A stretch of DNA of 64,000 nt, taken from contig NZ_NVQE01000010.1 in NCBI RefSeq assembly GCF_002591975.1, forward strand, positions 62,001 to 126,000, read 5' to 3'. The notes under the pieces are model-generated. The model saw only the letters and a list, made by a program, of their open reading frames with translations, was not told the DNA's origin and made no database searches. Both the position numbers and the translations under genes were made by a program. Positions 55,166 through 63,094 of this stretch are shown piece by piece (within the stretch, counting starts at the first letter, position 1; every line of letters begins with the position of its first letter). This DNA is from Mycobacterium neglectum. Lineage in GTDB: Bacteria > Actinomycetota > Actinomycetes > Mycobacteriales > Mycobacteriaceae.

Positions 55166-56357
55166 GAAGCATGCGAATCAGCCCAACAGCGGGGCTGACA
55201 TCAAGGGCGAGTACAAGTTCAGCGACGAACAGAATCAGCTGCGCGCTGCGGTGCGCAAGTTCAGCGTCGACCACTTCGCCGAGGACAAGATCCGCGAACT
55301 GATGGATTCCGACCCACCGTTCGACCCGAAGGTGTGGGCCAGGCTCGGCGCCGAACTCGGTGTCCTCGGCCTGTCGGTGCCCGAAGCCGACGGCGGCGTC
55401 GGTGGCACGCTCGTTGATCAGGCGGTGGCGATCGAAGAGCTCGGCGCACGGCTGGGGACCGGACCGTTGTTCGGCACGGTGTACCTCGCGATCCCTGCTC
55501 TGGTCGCCGCGGAGTCCGGAACGGCGCGCGACGAACTCCTCGGCGATCTCGTTGAGGGCCGACGCACCGCAGCTGTCGCGGTCGTAGACCGTGTGGGCGT
55601 CTTCGATCCGGATGCCGTCGAGGTGACGGCTGAAGGTGACGCGGTGTCGGGCACGGTCACGCAGGTCGTCGATGGCGGCATCGCCGACGTGCTGCTGGTC
55701 GCCGCGCGCGGGCCCGACGGGGTTGCGCTGTACGCCGTCGACGCCACGGCGGACGGCGTGGAGCGCACGGCACTCGCCACGCTCGACCAGACGCGCTCGG
55801 AGGCGAACGTCTCCTTCACCAAGGCACCCGCCACGCTGATCGCCGGGCCCGGTGAGACCCAGCGGGTCCTCGATCATGCCTTGCAGGTCGGCGCGGCGCT
55901 GCTGGCGATCGAGCAGGTCGGCGCGGCCCAGCACCTGCTTGACCTGTCGGTCGAATACGCGAAGACCCGGCTGCAGTTCGGCAGGCCGATCGGGTCGTTC
56001 CAGGGCGTGAAGCACCGGCTCGCGAATCTGCTCGTCGATGTCGAGCACGCCAGATCGACGGCCTATCATGCGGTTTGGGCGCTGACCGATGGATCCGACG
56101 ACGCGGAGCTGTCGACGAGCATCGCGCAAGCTGTGTGCTCGGCAGCCCTCAGCCACGTCGCCACCGACACCATTCAGGTGCACGGCGGCATCGGGTTCAC
56201 CTGGGAGCATCAGGCGCACCTCTATTACAAGCGCGCCACCACCAATTCGGTGCTCCTGGGCAGCGCCGAGCAGCACCGGGACCGAGTCGCGGCGATGGTG
56301 CTCGACACCGCCACCGCCGACAAGGTGCCGTGGGTGGCCGACGGCACCGCGGTCTGA
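55158..56357 (+). CDS. Acyl-CoA dehydrogenase (second of a pair)
   Basis: 399 residues. Opens with SDEQNQLRAAVRKFSVDHFAED, has AKTRLQFGRPIGSFQGVKHRLANLL and TIQVHGGIGFTWEHQAHLYYKRA, typical of the second subunit in heterotetrameric mycobacterial dehydrogenases. The middle domain lacks the classic flavin motif ITEPGxGSD, which supports a partner role rather than a homo-oligomer. GTG at 55158 follows AAGGAG with seven bases spacing; it overlaps the first dehydrogenase by 8 bases. Confidence 0.9.
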   Translation: MAEKHANQPNSGADIKGEYKFSDEQNQLRAAVRKFSVDHFAEDKIRELMDSDPPFDPKVWARLGAELGVLGLSVPEADGGVGGTLVDQAVAIEELGARLGTGPLFGTVYLAIPALVAAESGTARDELLGDLVEGRRTAAVAVVDRVGVFDPDAVEVTAEGDAVSGTVTQVVDGGIADVLLVAARGPDGVALYAVDATADGVERTALATLDQTRSEANVSFTKAPATLIAGPGETQRVLDHALQVGAALLAIEQVGAAQHLLDLSVEYAKTRLQFGRPIGSFQGVKHRLANLLVDVEHARSTAYHAVWALTDGSDDAELSTSIAQAVCSAALSHVATDTIQVHGGIGFTWEHQAHLYYKRATTNSVLLGSAEQHRDRVAAMVLDTATADKVPWVADGTAV

Positions 56358-56402
56358 TCAGTTCGCGCACGCTCGCGGGTTGCGGAGGCTAGCGTCGGGC
56401 CG

Positions 56403-57254
56403 GTGAGCAGCCCCTCGCGCCCCGTGACCGTGCTCGACAAACCAGCGGTCCTCGCCGGCCTGTTCGGGGTCTGGAGGGACCTCGACGCGCTGGCCGGCGA
56501 ACTCGACGCAAGCCAGTTTGAGACGGCGACGTCGCTGCCCGGGTGGACCGTGCACGACGTGATCGCCCACGTCGTGGGCACCGAGTCGATGCTGCAGGGT
56601 GTCGAGACCCCGGAAGCCGACATCGACGTGTCGACGCTCGAGCATGTCCGCAACGACATCGGCGTGATGAACGAGCGGTGGGTTCGCAAACTGCGCGAGC
56701 AGAGCGCGGCGGAATTGCTCGAGACGTTCCGTGCGACGACGGCGCAGCGGCGTCAGGCGCTGTCGGATCTGTCGAACACGCAGTGGAACGATGTCGGCTT
56801 CACACCGGCCGGGCCGGACAGCTACGGACGGTTCATGCGGGTGCGCATCTTCGACTGCTGGATGCACGAGCACGACATCCGCGATGCGATCGGCGCGCCG
56901 GCGAGCGCGGGGGAGCTAGTCGGTTCCGCTGGCGATCTGGCGCTGGACGAGATGGCGGCCAGCATGGGTTTCGTCGTCGGCAAGCTGGGCGGCGCTCCCG
57001 ACGGGTCAAGGGTGTCGTTCGAGCTGACGGGTCCGCTGGGACGCACGATCAACGTGGCGGTCGATGGCAAGGCGAAGGTGGTCGACGACTTCGGTGACGA
57101 CGATCCGACGTCGACGATTCAGCTCGACGGCCTGCTGTTCACCCGGTTGGCGGGTGGGCGGAAGCCGTTGGCCGAGCATGCGGATGCCATCAGCTATGGG
57201 GGAGACGAGGCCGTGGGCCGACGCATCGTCGAGCACCTCAATTACGTGATCTGA
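56403..57254 (+). CDS. Maleylpyruvate-isomerase-family mycothiol-dependent protein
   Basis: 283 residues of the DinB-like mycothiol transferase family. The N-terminal four-helix bundle has metal-binding histidines in DVIAHVVGTESMLQG and in DCWMHEHDIRDAIG; the C-terminal half is a sterol-carrier-like domain. Such proteins add or transfer mycothiol in detoxification, but the acceptor here is unknown. GTG at 56403. Possibly the last gene after the dehydrogenase pair. Confidence 0.85.
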   Translation: MSSPSRPVTVLDKPAVLAGLFGVWRDLDALAGELDASQFETATSLPGWTVHDVIAHVVGTESMLQGVETPEADIDVSTLEHVRNDIGVMNERWVRKLREQSAAELLETFRATTAQRRQALSDLSNTQWNDVGFTPAGPDSYGRFMRVRIFDCWMHEHDIRDAIGAPASAGELVGSAGDLALDEMAASMGFVVGKLGGAPDGSRVSFELTGPLGRTINVAVDGKAKVVDDFGDDDPTSTIQLDGLLFTRLAGGRKPLAEHADAISYGGDEAVGRRIVEHLNYVI

Positions 57255-57267
57255 GAACGGAATCGTC

Positions 57268-57756
57268 CTAGTCAGCGGTGTGGACTATGAGGATGTCGAT
57301 TTTTGCCTTACGGGCGACGGCGTCGGGCACTGAACCGAGCAGGCGCCCCGCGGTCGTGTCCAATCCGACGTCGCCGACCACCAGCAGGTCTGCGTTCACC
57401 TCGTGAACCAGCTTGACGAGCGCGTGCACCGGCGCCCCTTCCACTGCCTTCTCCACGACGTCGTGCGCACCGGCCGCCTTCGCGCGATCGCGGGCCTCCC
57501 GGAGGATCTCGTAGATGGGGGCTTCGCCGTGCAGCCGGTAGCTTTCGCCGCCGAGGGCGTCGGCGTCGCGGGGATTGGTCACATGATCGTGCGAGGGCGC
57601 TCGTGACCAGCTTCCCTTTTCAACGGTGGGGACATGCGCGCTCGCGATGATCAGCTTGGCGTTCTCCTGACCCGCGAATGCGGCCGCTTTATCGACCGCA
57701 CGTAGGGACGACGTCGAGCCATCTGTCCCGACAATGATCGTCCGATACCCGCTCAT
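57268..57756 (-). CDS. Universal stress protein
   Basis: 162 residues, single UspA domain. ATP-binding pattern: GTDGSTSSLRAVDKA at the N-terminus and VGDVGLDTTAGRLLGSVPDAV near the C-terminus (G-2x-G-9x-G-S/T type). ATG at 57756 with AAGGAG six bases upstream. Convergent with the mycothiol gene and divergent from ssrA; the 176-base gap to ssrA contains the ssrA promoter. Confidence 0.9.
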   Translation of the reverse strand: MSGYRTIIVGTDGSTSSLRAVDKAAAFAGQENAKLIIASAHVPTVEKGSWSRAPSHDHVTNPRDADALGGESYRLHGEAPIYEILREARDRAKAAGAHDVVEKAVEGAPVHALVKLVHEVNADLLVVGDVGLDTTAGRLLGSVPDAVARKAKIDILIVHTAD

Positions 57757-57893
57757 AGCAGACTCCTTGCGTCGGTCGCGACGACTCGACACTACGACGG
57801 TCCGGTCGTCATTTTCACCGGATTTGCGACCTGGGCGGCCGGGCGTGATCTAGCTGGGACTATTTATTCGCTGGCGCGTGTTGTGCTCCCCGG

Positions 57894-57925
57894 TAGAATG
57901 AAAGGTCCTGCTGATGTTCAGCAGG
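57894..57925 (+). promoter_or_regulatory. ssrA -10 element and leader hairpin
   Basis: TAGAAT (57894-57899) preceded by GG is a good -10, with no clear -35. Then CCTGCTGA-TGT-TCAGCAGG (57907-57925) makes a perfect 8-bp hairpin just before the mature tmRNA 5' end at 57933, which probably guides or is removed by 5' processing. Confidence 0.6.
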
Positions 57926-57932
57926 GGTGCGA

Positions 57933-58300
57933 GGGGCTGAACGGTTTCGACTTCGCGCATCAAATCAAGGGAAGCGTGCCGGTGCAGGCAAGAGACCACC
58001 GTAAGCGTCGTTGCAACCAATTAAGCGCCGATTCCAATCAGCGCGACTTCGCACTCGCTGCCTAAGCGACTGTGAGTCTGTCAGACCGGGAGCGCCCTCG
58101 GCCCGGACCCTGGCATCAGCTAGAGGGACAAACCCACGGGTTCGGTCGCGGAATCGGTGGGGACATCAAACAGCGACTGGGATCGTCATCCTGACTCGTT
58201 CGCGTGATCAGGAGATCCGAGTAGAGGCATAGCGGACTGCGCACGGAGAAGCCTCGAGGGAATGCCGTAGGACCCGGGTTCGATTCCCGGCAGCTCCACC
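57933..58300 (+). ncRNA. ssrA: Transfer-messenger RNA
   Basis: 368 nt, the length I recall for mycobacterial tmRNA. The 5' end GGGGCTG pairs with CAGCTCC at the 3' end to form the acceptor stem, and the T-arm reads GGGTTCGATTCCC. The tag reading frame starts at the resume codon GCC at 58027 and encodes ADSNQRDFALAA, then TAA at 58063-58065. The 3' CCA is only partly encoded (ACC then G). SmpB, encoded at 36328, is its protein partner in ribosome rescue. Confidence 0.97.
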
Positions 58301-58303
58301 GAA

Positions 58304-58340
58304 GAAAGCGGCCAGGTCGAAAGACCTGGCCGCTTTCTTT
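58304..58340 (+). terminator. Strong intrinsic terminator of ssrA
   Basis: GAAAGCGGCCAGGTC (58304-58318), GAAA tetraloop, GACCTGGCCGCTTTC (58323-58337), then TTT. A perfect 15-bp stem, four bases after the tmRNA end. Confidence 0.92.
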
Positions 58341-58387
58341 GTAGGCAGAACGCGAGAGCGGCTAGCTCAATCAACCGGTGAATAACA

Positions 58388-59152
58388 TCACGCAGCGGCA
58401 CGCCACTCTGGGCCGTCGAAGGGAAACGGGCGAACTGTACCTTCAAGTCTCAACAACAGCCGGAGATGAGGATTGGTCTCGGGCGGATTTGCCTGAAGCA
58501 CAGTCACTTTAGTGCCGCCGTGCGTCATAACTGCGCCGACGTAGTCGACGAGCGGATCCGGTACGAATCCCAGGTGAACCTCGCCATCGACGATCTGAAT
58601 TGCTTTGGGATTAAAGTCATTGTCCGGGTCTAGCTTGAGACCAATGTCCGCTCCGGGCGTGAGTGCGGAAATGTGTTCGCTGGCGGTCTCCGGGCGGTGG
58701 CGTACCCCGTGCGCCAAGAAACTCGCCGATGTACGACCACTTACCGGATCAAAGCTCGGAAGAGCGATTAGCTCAATCGGGTCGCCCTCCCGATAGCCGC
58801 CCGACGCCGACAGGATCTCCCAAGAGTCGGCGGTCTGCTCCAGATTTAGGCTCGCTAGGTAACGCGGTCGATCCGGCCGTTTTGCGCCGATAACTCTCTC
58901 CGCGAAGGAGGGGAACAATTGTTGTCTAAAGTACCTGCGGCCGCTCTCGCTGAATCCAACGATCGGTACGAACGACGGATCAGCAGTGGCTGACAGCAGA
59001 TAGGCAAACTCGTAGCCGTCGGCGACCCGGTCGAGGAACCCAAGGGCGCGATACGTTCCGGACTTGGGATCTCGACGCGTCACAATCATCCGCGCCCTAG
59101 TCTTTGCGGCCGTGTGATCTGCAGTTTCGATGAGAAGGCCACTATGTGGCAT
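58388..59152 (-). CDS. HIRAN-domain protein with HipA-N-like front half
   Basis: 254 residues. The N-terminal part (about 35-105: RALGFLDRVADGYEFAY, FVPIVGFSESGRRY, LFPSFAERVIG, RPDRPRYLASLNL) resembles the N-subdomain-1 of HipA-type kinases. The C-terminal part (about 145-240) fits a HIRAN domain, a DNA-binding module in SNF2 proteins such as HLTF: SFLAHGVRH, LKLDPDNDFNPKAIQIVDGE and LGFVPDP. The ATG at 59152 lies inside the kinase gene end (11-base overlap), so the two are coupled. GC and codon use look lower than neighbours. Function unknown; partner, inhibitor or DNA-targeting subunit of the kinase. Confidence 0.75.
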   Translation of the reverse strand: MPHSGLLIETADHTAAKTRARMIVTRRDPKSGTYRALGFLDRVADGYEFAYLLSATADPSFVPIVGFSESGRRYFRQQLFPSFAERVIGAKRPDRPRYLASLNLEQTADSWEILSASGGYREGDPIELIALPSFDPVSGRTSASFLAHGVRHRPETASEHISALTPGADIGLKLDPDNDFNPKAIQIVDGEVHLGFVPDPLVDYVGAVMTHGGTKVTVLQANPPETNPHLRLLLRLEGTVRPFPFDGPEWRAAA

Positions 59153-60086
59153 CGAGCAGCCGCCTTCGGTTGATGGAAAGAACGTCTATAACGAACCTAC
59201 GGGTCGACTCTGACAAGTTGGGAATCCTGGCCACAATATCGTCGCACGCAGACTGCTCTACCTGCGAGATTTGGTTCATCCAGTGTTCGCGCGCCGCAGG
59301 GCTCGCAATCTCCAGGGACTGCTGCGCGAGGCTAACCAGTGTCGTAGCTCTGGGGACCTCGAAGCTCGAAGCGCACCCACGTAAGCACCAGCGTTCGACG
59401 CCGCCAGCAAGCGTTCGCGCGCGCCGGTCATCTCCGTCGCCGCTACCGAGAGCCGAGCCATGATCAAAACTGTGCGCAAGGTGAACCGTGCCGACGTCTG
59501 GTGACTGCAAAACCGCCCAGTTGTGTGCGTGACGGTCGGTATTGGCGATCCACGCATCAAAAACGAGATACCCAGCGAAAACGTCAAACCCCGTCCACGT
59601 GTCGAATACGGAGTTCACCGGTCCCCTCGCGCCGAGCAATGCGTTTCTAATCGCATCGAGGGTGTGGCCCCTACAACTACGCGCATCGAATTCTGGGTCA
59701 ACCTCGTCGAGAAGTGCTGCACCGGGGCTCAATTGCCAATGTTTGGGCCGAACGTCCCTGCTCATAGAGCCGGTAGCGAGAGTGGCGTCACTTCGTCTAG
59801 TTGTTTGAGCGAGCTCTGTCGTTGCTGCCGGCAACCCAATGAGGCGCGCTAGCTCGTAGGAGATCTTTTCTGCCCAGTCTTCGCCGCGAACCAAGACGTC
59901 CGGTCTGTCGCCGCGGTCTTGTCGCTCCTTCGACAGCGCAAGCTCGACCACCCTTCGCGGCTTAAACAACCAGTGACCTTCAAAGGGCGCTTCAACGGGA
60001 GCGCCGAACCAGCGCTTCTCTTCGTCGCCACCTGGTTCGCGTTCTCCACGGATCCACGAGGTCAGATCCACGACCTCGAATTCCAC
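59142..60086 (-). CDS. HipA-like serine/threonine kinase core (split HipA)
   Basis: 314 residues. Kinase features of the HipA/PI-kinase-like fold: ATP Lys42 in HWLFKPRR, Glu73 in AEKISYELARLIGLP, catalytic loop Asp184 and Asn189 in ANTDRHAHNWAVL, and metal-binding Asp208 in HSFDHG. It lacks the HipA N-terminal subdomain, which seems to be in the next gene, a split like HipS-HipT of the E. coli HipBST system. No HTH antitoxin is seen. GTG at 60086. A possible new toxin-antitoxin or defence kinase; activity unproven. Confidence 0.78.
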   Translation of the reverse strand: MEFEVVDLTSWIRGEREPGGDEEKRWFGAPVEAPFEGHWLFKPRRVVELALSKERQDRGDRPDVLVRGEDWAEKISYELARLIGLPAATTELAQTTRRSDATLATGSMSRDVRPKHWQLSPGAALLDEVDPEFDARSCRGHTLDAIRNALLGARGPVNSVFDTWTGFDVFAGYLVFDAWIANTDRHAHNWAVLQSPDVGTVHLAHSFDHGSALGSGDGDDRRARTLAGGVERWCLRGCASSFEVPRATTLVSLAQQSLEIASPAAREHWMNQISQVEQSACDDIVARIPNLSESTRRFVIDVLSINRRRLLDAT

Positions 60087-60093
60087 GATTCAA

Positions 60094-60099
60094 AGGGTA
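60094..60099 (-). promoter_or_regulatory. -10 element of a likely leaderless kinase-HIRAN mRNA
   Basis: On the minus strand TACCCT is followed by 7 bases and then the kinase GTG at 60086. This spacing places the RNA start at the initiation codon. No Shine-Dalgarno is present. The 149 bases between the kinase and integrase (60087-60235) hold nothing else I can support. Confidence 0.4.
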
Positions 60100-60235
60100 G
60101 TGCTGAGAGCCGCGAACTTGTGGTACGCGACACCTTGCATGCGTATCCAGAGACCTGGACTGGGACAAGAGTCCTGGCGTAGAGCAAGCGGTGGTTCGCT
60201 CCGCTCCGCTTCGGTTGTCGGTTGTCGGCAGAGGG

Positions 60236-61426
60236 TTACCCTACCTCCGCCGAGGGCGGAATGCCGTTGGGATCCCCGCTGATCAATGGGCTTTTTGCGA
60301 GGGGACTCGCATCGGCTCCCGCGCGTCGTGCCCACGGAATGCCCACACTTTTTTTCGCGTATGCGTCGTCCAAGTTCGACGCCACATCGTCGAGATCGGA
60401 ATCGAACAAGTCGGCATATACATCGAGTGTCACTTTTGCGCTGCGGTGCCCAAGCATGCGCTGTAGCGCGAGCACGTTGGCTCCGGCCGATACCGCCAAC
60501 GAAGCACAGGTGTGTCGCAAATCGTGCGGAGTGATCGACGGCAACCCGGCTCGTCGCAACGCCGCGGCGAACCACCCAGTAGAGGAGCGCGGACGGGGGA
60601 GGTAGCCGCAATTAGGGCCCGGGAAGATCAGGGCGTCGCGTGCCTTGCCCACGCAAAGGCGTGAGAGCTCGTCGAGAACGAATTGCGGAATTGGCACCGA
60701 TCGCGAACGGCGTTCCTTTGTGGGCCCAATCTGATGGCCTCCTCCTAGTTGCACCGCATTGGTCGAGACCAGGATTCGGTGCCGAAGGAATTCCACGTCG
60801 CCGACCCGTAGTGCAATGGCCTCCCCCCATCGCAGACCACAAAACGCCAACAGCAGCACCAACACTCGGTGCTCTCCCGCCTCGACAGCCAAGGCGTGAA
60901 CCTCAGACGCAGTCAGGTAGCGGTGTCGGCGCGCGACCCGGCGCGGCAGGTTCTCCACACCGCGAGCTGGATTGACGGCCAGCCGGTGGGACTTCACCGC
61001 ATCGCTCAAAATTCCTGACAGCACGGCGTGCGCGCGACGCACTGTGGTCGTCCCATGTCCTCGACGTGCCATCGCGGTGACCCAGCCCTCGACCTCGATC
61101 GTGGTGATCTCGACGATGGACCGCGTCGCCCAGACCGGGTGAACATGGGTCCGCCAGGATGACTCCAGCGTGCGGTAGTGAGACGAGGCCGCGGAGTGCT
61201 TCTTTTTGTCCAGCCACGCTGCCGCAAGTTCGTCCACAGTCACACGTCCGGCTGCCGGGGATACGAACGTGCCCATCGCTTTTCGTACTTCGATAGTTGC
61301 GGCGAACGCCCGGGCGTCTCGCTTAGTCGCAAACCCGCGCTTATCGGTCTGCCGTCGGTCCGGTGTCCGGTAACGCACGCGCCACCTTCGGCCGGCCTTG
61401 GTCTCGTACGCTGTCACCGACGCCAT
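60236..61426 (-). CDS. Tyrosine recombinase/phage-type integrase
   Basis: 396 residues. N-terminal arm-binding and core-binding domains (about 1-155), catalytic domain with Arg199 (FCGLRWGEAIAL), Lys237 (GPTKERRSRSVP), His301 and Arg304 (HDLRHTCASL), His327 (LGHRSAKVT) and nucleophile Tyr337 (LDVYADL), all intact. ATG at 61426 has GGAGG eight bases upstream; upstream open frame is not coding. Together with the tmRNA 2 kb away it suggests an element integrated at the ssrA 3' end, a common target. No excisionase seen, and no second att copy found by eye. Confidence 0.93.
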   Translation of the reverse strand: MASVTAYETKAGRRWRVRYRTPDRRQTDKRGFATKRDARAFAATIEVRKAMGTFVSPAAGRVTVDELAAAWLDKKKHSAASSHYRTLESSWRTHVHPVWATRSIVEITTIEVEGWVTAMARRGHGTTTVRRAHAVLSGILSDAVKSHRLAVNPARGVENLPRRVARRHRYLTASEVHALAVEAGEHRVLVLLLAFCGLRWGEAIALRVGDVEFLRHRILVSTNAVQLGGGHQIGPTKERRSRSVPIPQFVLDELSRLCVGKARDALIFPGPNCGYLPRPRSSTGWFAAALRRAGLPSITPHDLRHTCASLAVSAGANVLALQRMLGHRSAKVTLDVYADLFDSDLDDVASNLDDAYAKKSVGIPWARRAGADASPLAKSPLISGDPNGIPPSAEVG

Positions 61427-61584
61427 TGACTCGCCTCCAACGTCCCGCCTCCGCAACACAAGTGAAACGCTCGCGCCCACCCAGCTGTTCCAAGAGGCAC
61501 AAGGGCGCGAATATAGCCGAACAAATTGCCGCACAAGGACTTATTGGCTCCTCGAATGCTCGTGGTTTGACCAGTCGTTCTCGA

Positions 61585-61613
61585 TTGACCCAGGTAATAT
61601 CCACTGCTATTTT
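61585..61613 (+). promoter_or_regulatory. Candidate promoter facing the ferredoxin remnant
   Basis: TTGACC (61585-61590), 17-base spacer, TATTTT (61608-61613). It lies in the 245-base AT-richer gap (61427-61671) between the integrase and the ferredoxin remnant, which has no other gene that I can support. Confidence 0.4.
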
Positions 61614-61671
61614 ACAGAACAAAGCTCTGTTTAGCAGAAACGGCCCGTCAGATATTTGAACCAGGATTCCC

Positions 61672-62076
61672 GTGATCAAGATCCATGCAGACCACGAACG
61701 GCGCGAGGGATACTTCGTCGCTGCGCCGGATGTGTTTGATTTGGACGATGATGGCATCGTCATGTTGCTACGCGATGAGATCGAGAGCTCCGAGCGTGAG
61801 CATGTCGATGAGTCCGCGCGCAGCTATCCGGTTGCAGCGCTTCGCACTCGAGCAGATGTCCGCGGCCGACCACTAGCACGTCTCGAAAACACCGCGCAGA
61901 CAGAGAAACTGATGAAATATGCGACCTGCGCGCAGCAAGGCATGAGTGGCAATGAAGACAGGGCCCTGTTCGCAGATGCGGTTGTCCTCGGTAACGGACG
62001 CTACGCATCTAGCTCGGCGGACCTCACTGATGCCGACCCCTCCCGTCGTTCGACTTTGATCCGCTGCCGTGGCTGA
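61672..62076 (+). pseudogene. Degenerate 3Fe-4S-type ferredoxin remnant
   Basis: The first 62 residues (IKIHADHERREGYFVAAPDVFDL, then DDDGIVMLL and VDESARSYPVAAL) follow actinobacterial P450/Rieske-linked ferredoxins closely, but the cluster cysteines are gone: the expected C-x-x-x-x-C region near ERCEGxGLC reads ERREGYFV, with residues lost, and the final SCPxxAL reads SYPVAAL. The following 70 residues do not look like a ferredoxin. The gene cannot bind a normal cluster, so I call it a pseudogene. Functional re-use is possible but less likely. It precedes an SDR and a Rieske oxygenase, whose redox partner it may once have been. Confidence 0.7.
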
Positions 62077-62812
62077 CCGGGACCCGTTCGACGTGGCCGG
62101 CACCGTCATCGTGGTAACCGGCGGCGCTAGTGGCATAGGCGATGAAGTGGTTGCAGATCTCGTGGACGCTGGCGCCAACGTGGTGGTTGCCGACCTCGCG
62201 CCACCGCCCGGCCGGCCGACGGTGATCTATCACCGTCTCGACGTCACCGACGAAGACGCGCTGGCTGGACTCGTCAAAGACACTGTGGAGCGCTTCGGCC
62301 AGATAGACGGCTTGGTCAATTGCGCTGCGATGTATAGGGCGCTTGGGGCCAAGAAGACCTTGGAAGAGTTGACCATCCAAGAATGGGACGACGTTCTACG
62401 CATCAATGTGCGGGGTACGTGGCAAGCGATGAAAGCCATTTTGCCGGCGGTGCCAGCGCGGGGCGGTCGCATTGTGAACGTGTCCTCGACGACTGCGCGG
62501 ACGGGAACACTCGGTTTTCCGCACTACGTCGCCTCCAAGGCTGCGGTCGAGGGCCTCACCCGCGCTGCAGCCCGAGAGCTGGGCGCGCGCGGAATCACCG
62601 TCAACGCAGTCGCCCCAGGGCTCGTGGACGACGAGGCCACAAACGAACTCAACGATCCCATCTACGTCGCGCAGGCGGTGAACCGTCGGTCGATCAAGCG
62701 GACGCTTTTACCCGGGGATGTCGCGTCCGTGGTGCGTTTTCTGTGCAGCGGCGGCAGCGGGTTCATCACCGGTCAAGTCCTGATCGTCGATGGCGGGGGG
62801 GTATTTGTTTGA
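62069..62812 (+). CDS. Short-chain dehydrogenase/reductase (SDR)
   Basis: 247 residues, classical SDR. Cofactor motif TGGASGIG (17-24), DV at about 58, NCAA (84-87), Asn113-region RINVRGTW, catalytic Ser140, Tyr153 and Lys157 in VSSTTARTG and HYVASKAA. The Asp after the second strand (VVVADLAP) suggests NAD preference. GTG at 62069 overlaps the ferredoxin-remnant frame by 8 bases. Probably oxidises an alcohol intermediate in the catabolic unit with the Rieske oxygenase. Confidence 0.92.
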   Translation: MADRDPFDVAGTVIVVTGGASGIGDEVVADLVDAGANVVVADLAPPPGRPTVIYHRLDVTDEDALAGLVKDTVERFGQIDGLVNCAAMYRALGAKKTLEELTIQEWDDVLRINVRGTWQAMKAILPAVPARGGRIVNVSSTTARTGTLGFPHYVASKAAVEGLTRAAARELGARGITVNAVAPGLVDDEATNELNDPIYVAQAVNRRSIKRTLLPGDVASVVRFLCSGGSGFITGQVLIVDGGGVFV

Positions 62813-63017
62813 GCTCCGCCGTACCGTGAGCTCTTGACTAAGTGAATCGCCGCCATGATCCCCTCCACGGCGCAAGTCTGCGCTCACCCACGCCGCCGAC
62901 GGCAAATTCAGGTCCGGGCGTCTTTGGCGGCCCGTCGCGGGACGACCCGTGCACCATCGGCGTGAGGCTCGACCAACGTCCATGATTTCGAGCTTGGCGT
63001 CTGGTTGCTCCTGAATG

Positions 63018-63038
63018 CCTAATGGTATTACAATTAGG
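63018..63038. promoter_or_regulatory. 21-bp palindromic operator over the Rieske promoter
   Basis: A dyad centred on T at 63028: CCTAAT (63018-63023) pairs with ATTAGG (63033-63038) and GTA (63025-63027) with TAC (63029-63031); only one pair (63024/63032) is mismatched. The overlapping TACAAT (63029-63034) is a good -10. The TNGTNNNACNA-like core fits a GntR/FadR-type site, but the regulator is not in the window. The 231-base gap 62813-63043 has no gene. Confidence 0.65.
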
Positions 63039-63094
63039 ACAGTGTGATCGGGGCGTCACCGCCGGATGGTGGGAGAGAACTAGCTGAGGTAACG

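Noticed and set aside
54819..56276. A 485-codon minus-strand frame opposite the acyl-CoA dehydrogenase pair
   Set aside because: Shadow of the dehydrogenase codon bias; no recognisable domain and no start signals.
61655..61680. A possible attR, because GATTCCCG is shared with the tmRNA T-arm
   Set aside because: Only eight bases match and flanking bases diverge, which is expected by chance. Tyrosine integrase cores at tRNA-like genes are normally much longer.
62834..62865. A second promoter (TTGACT) between the SDR and Rieske genes
   Set aside because: No acceptable -10 follows at 16-18 bases, and the palindromic promoter at 63018-63038 explains Rieske expression better.
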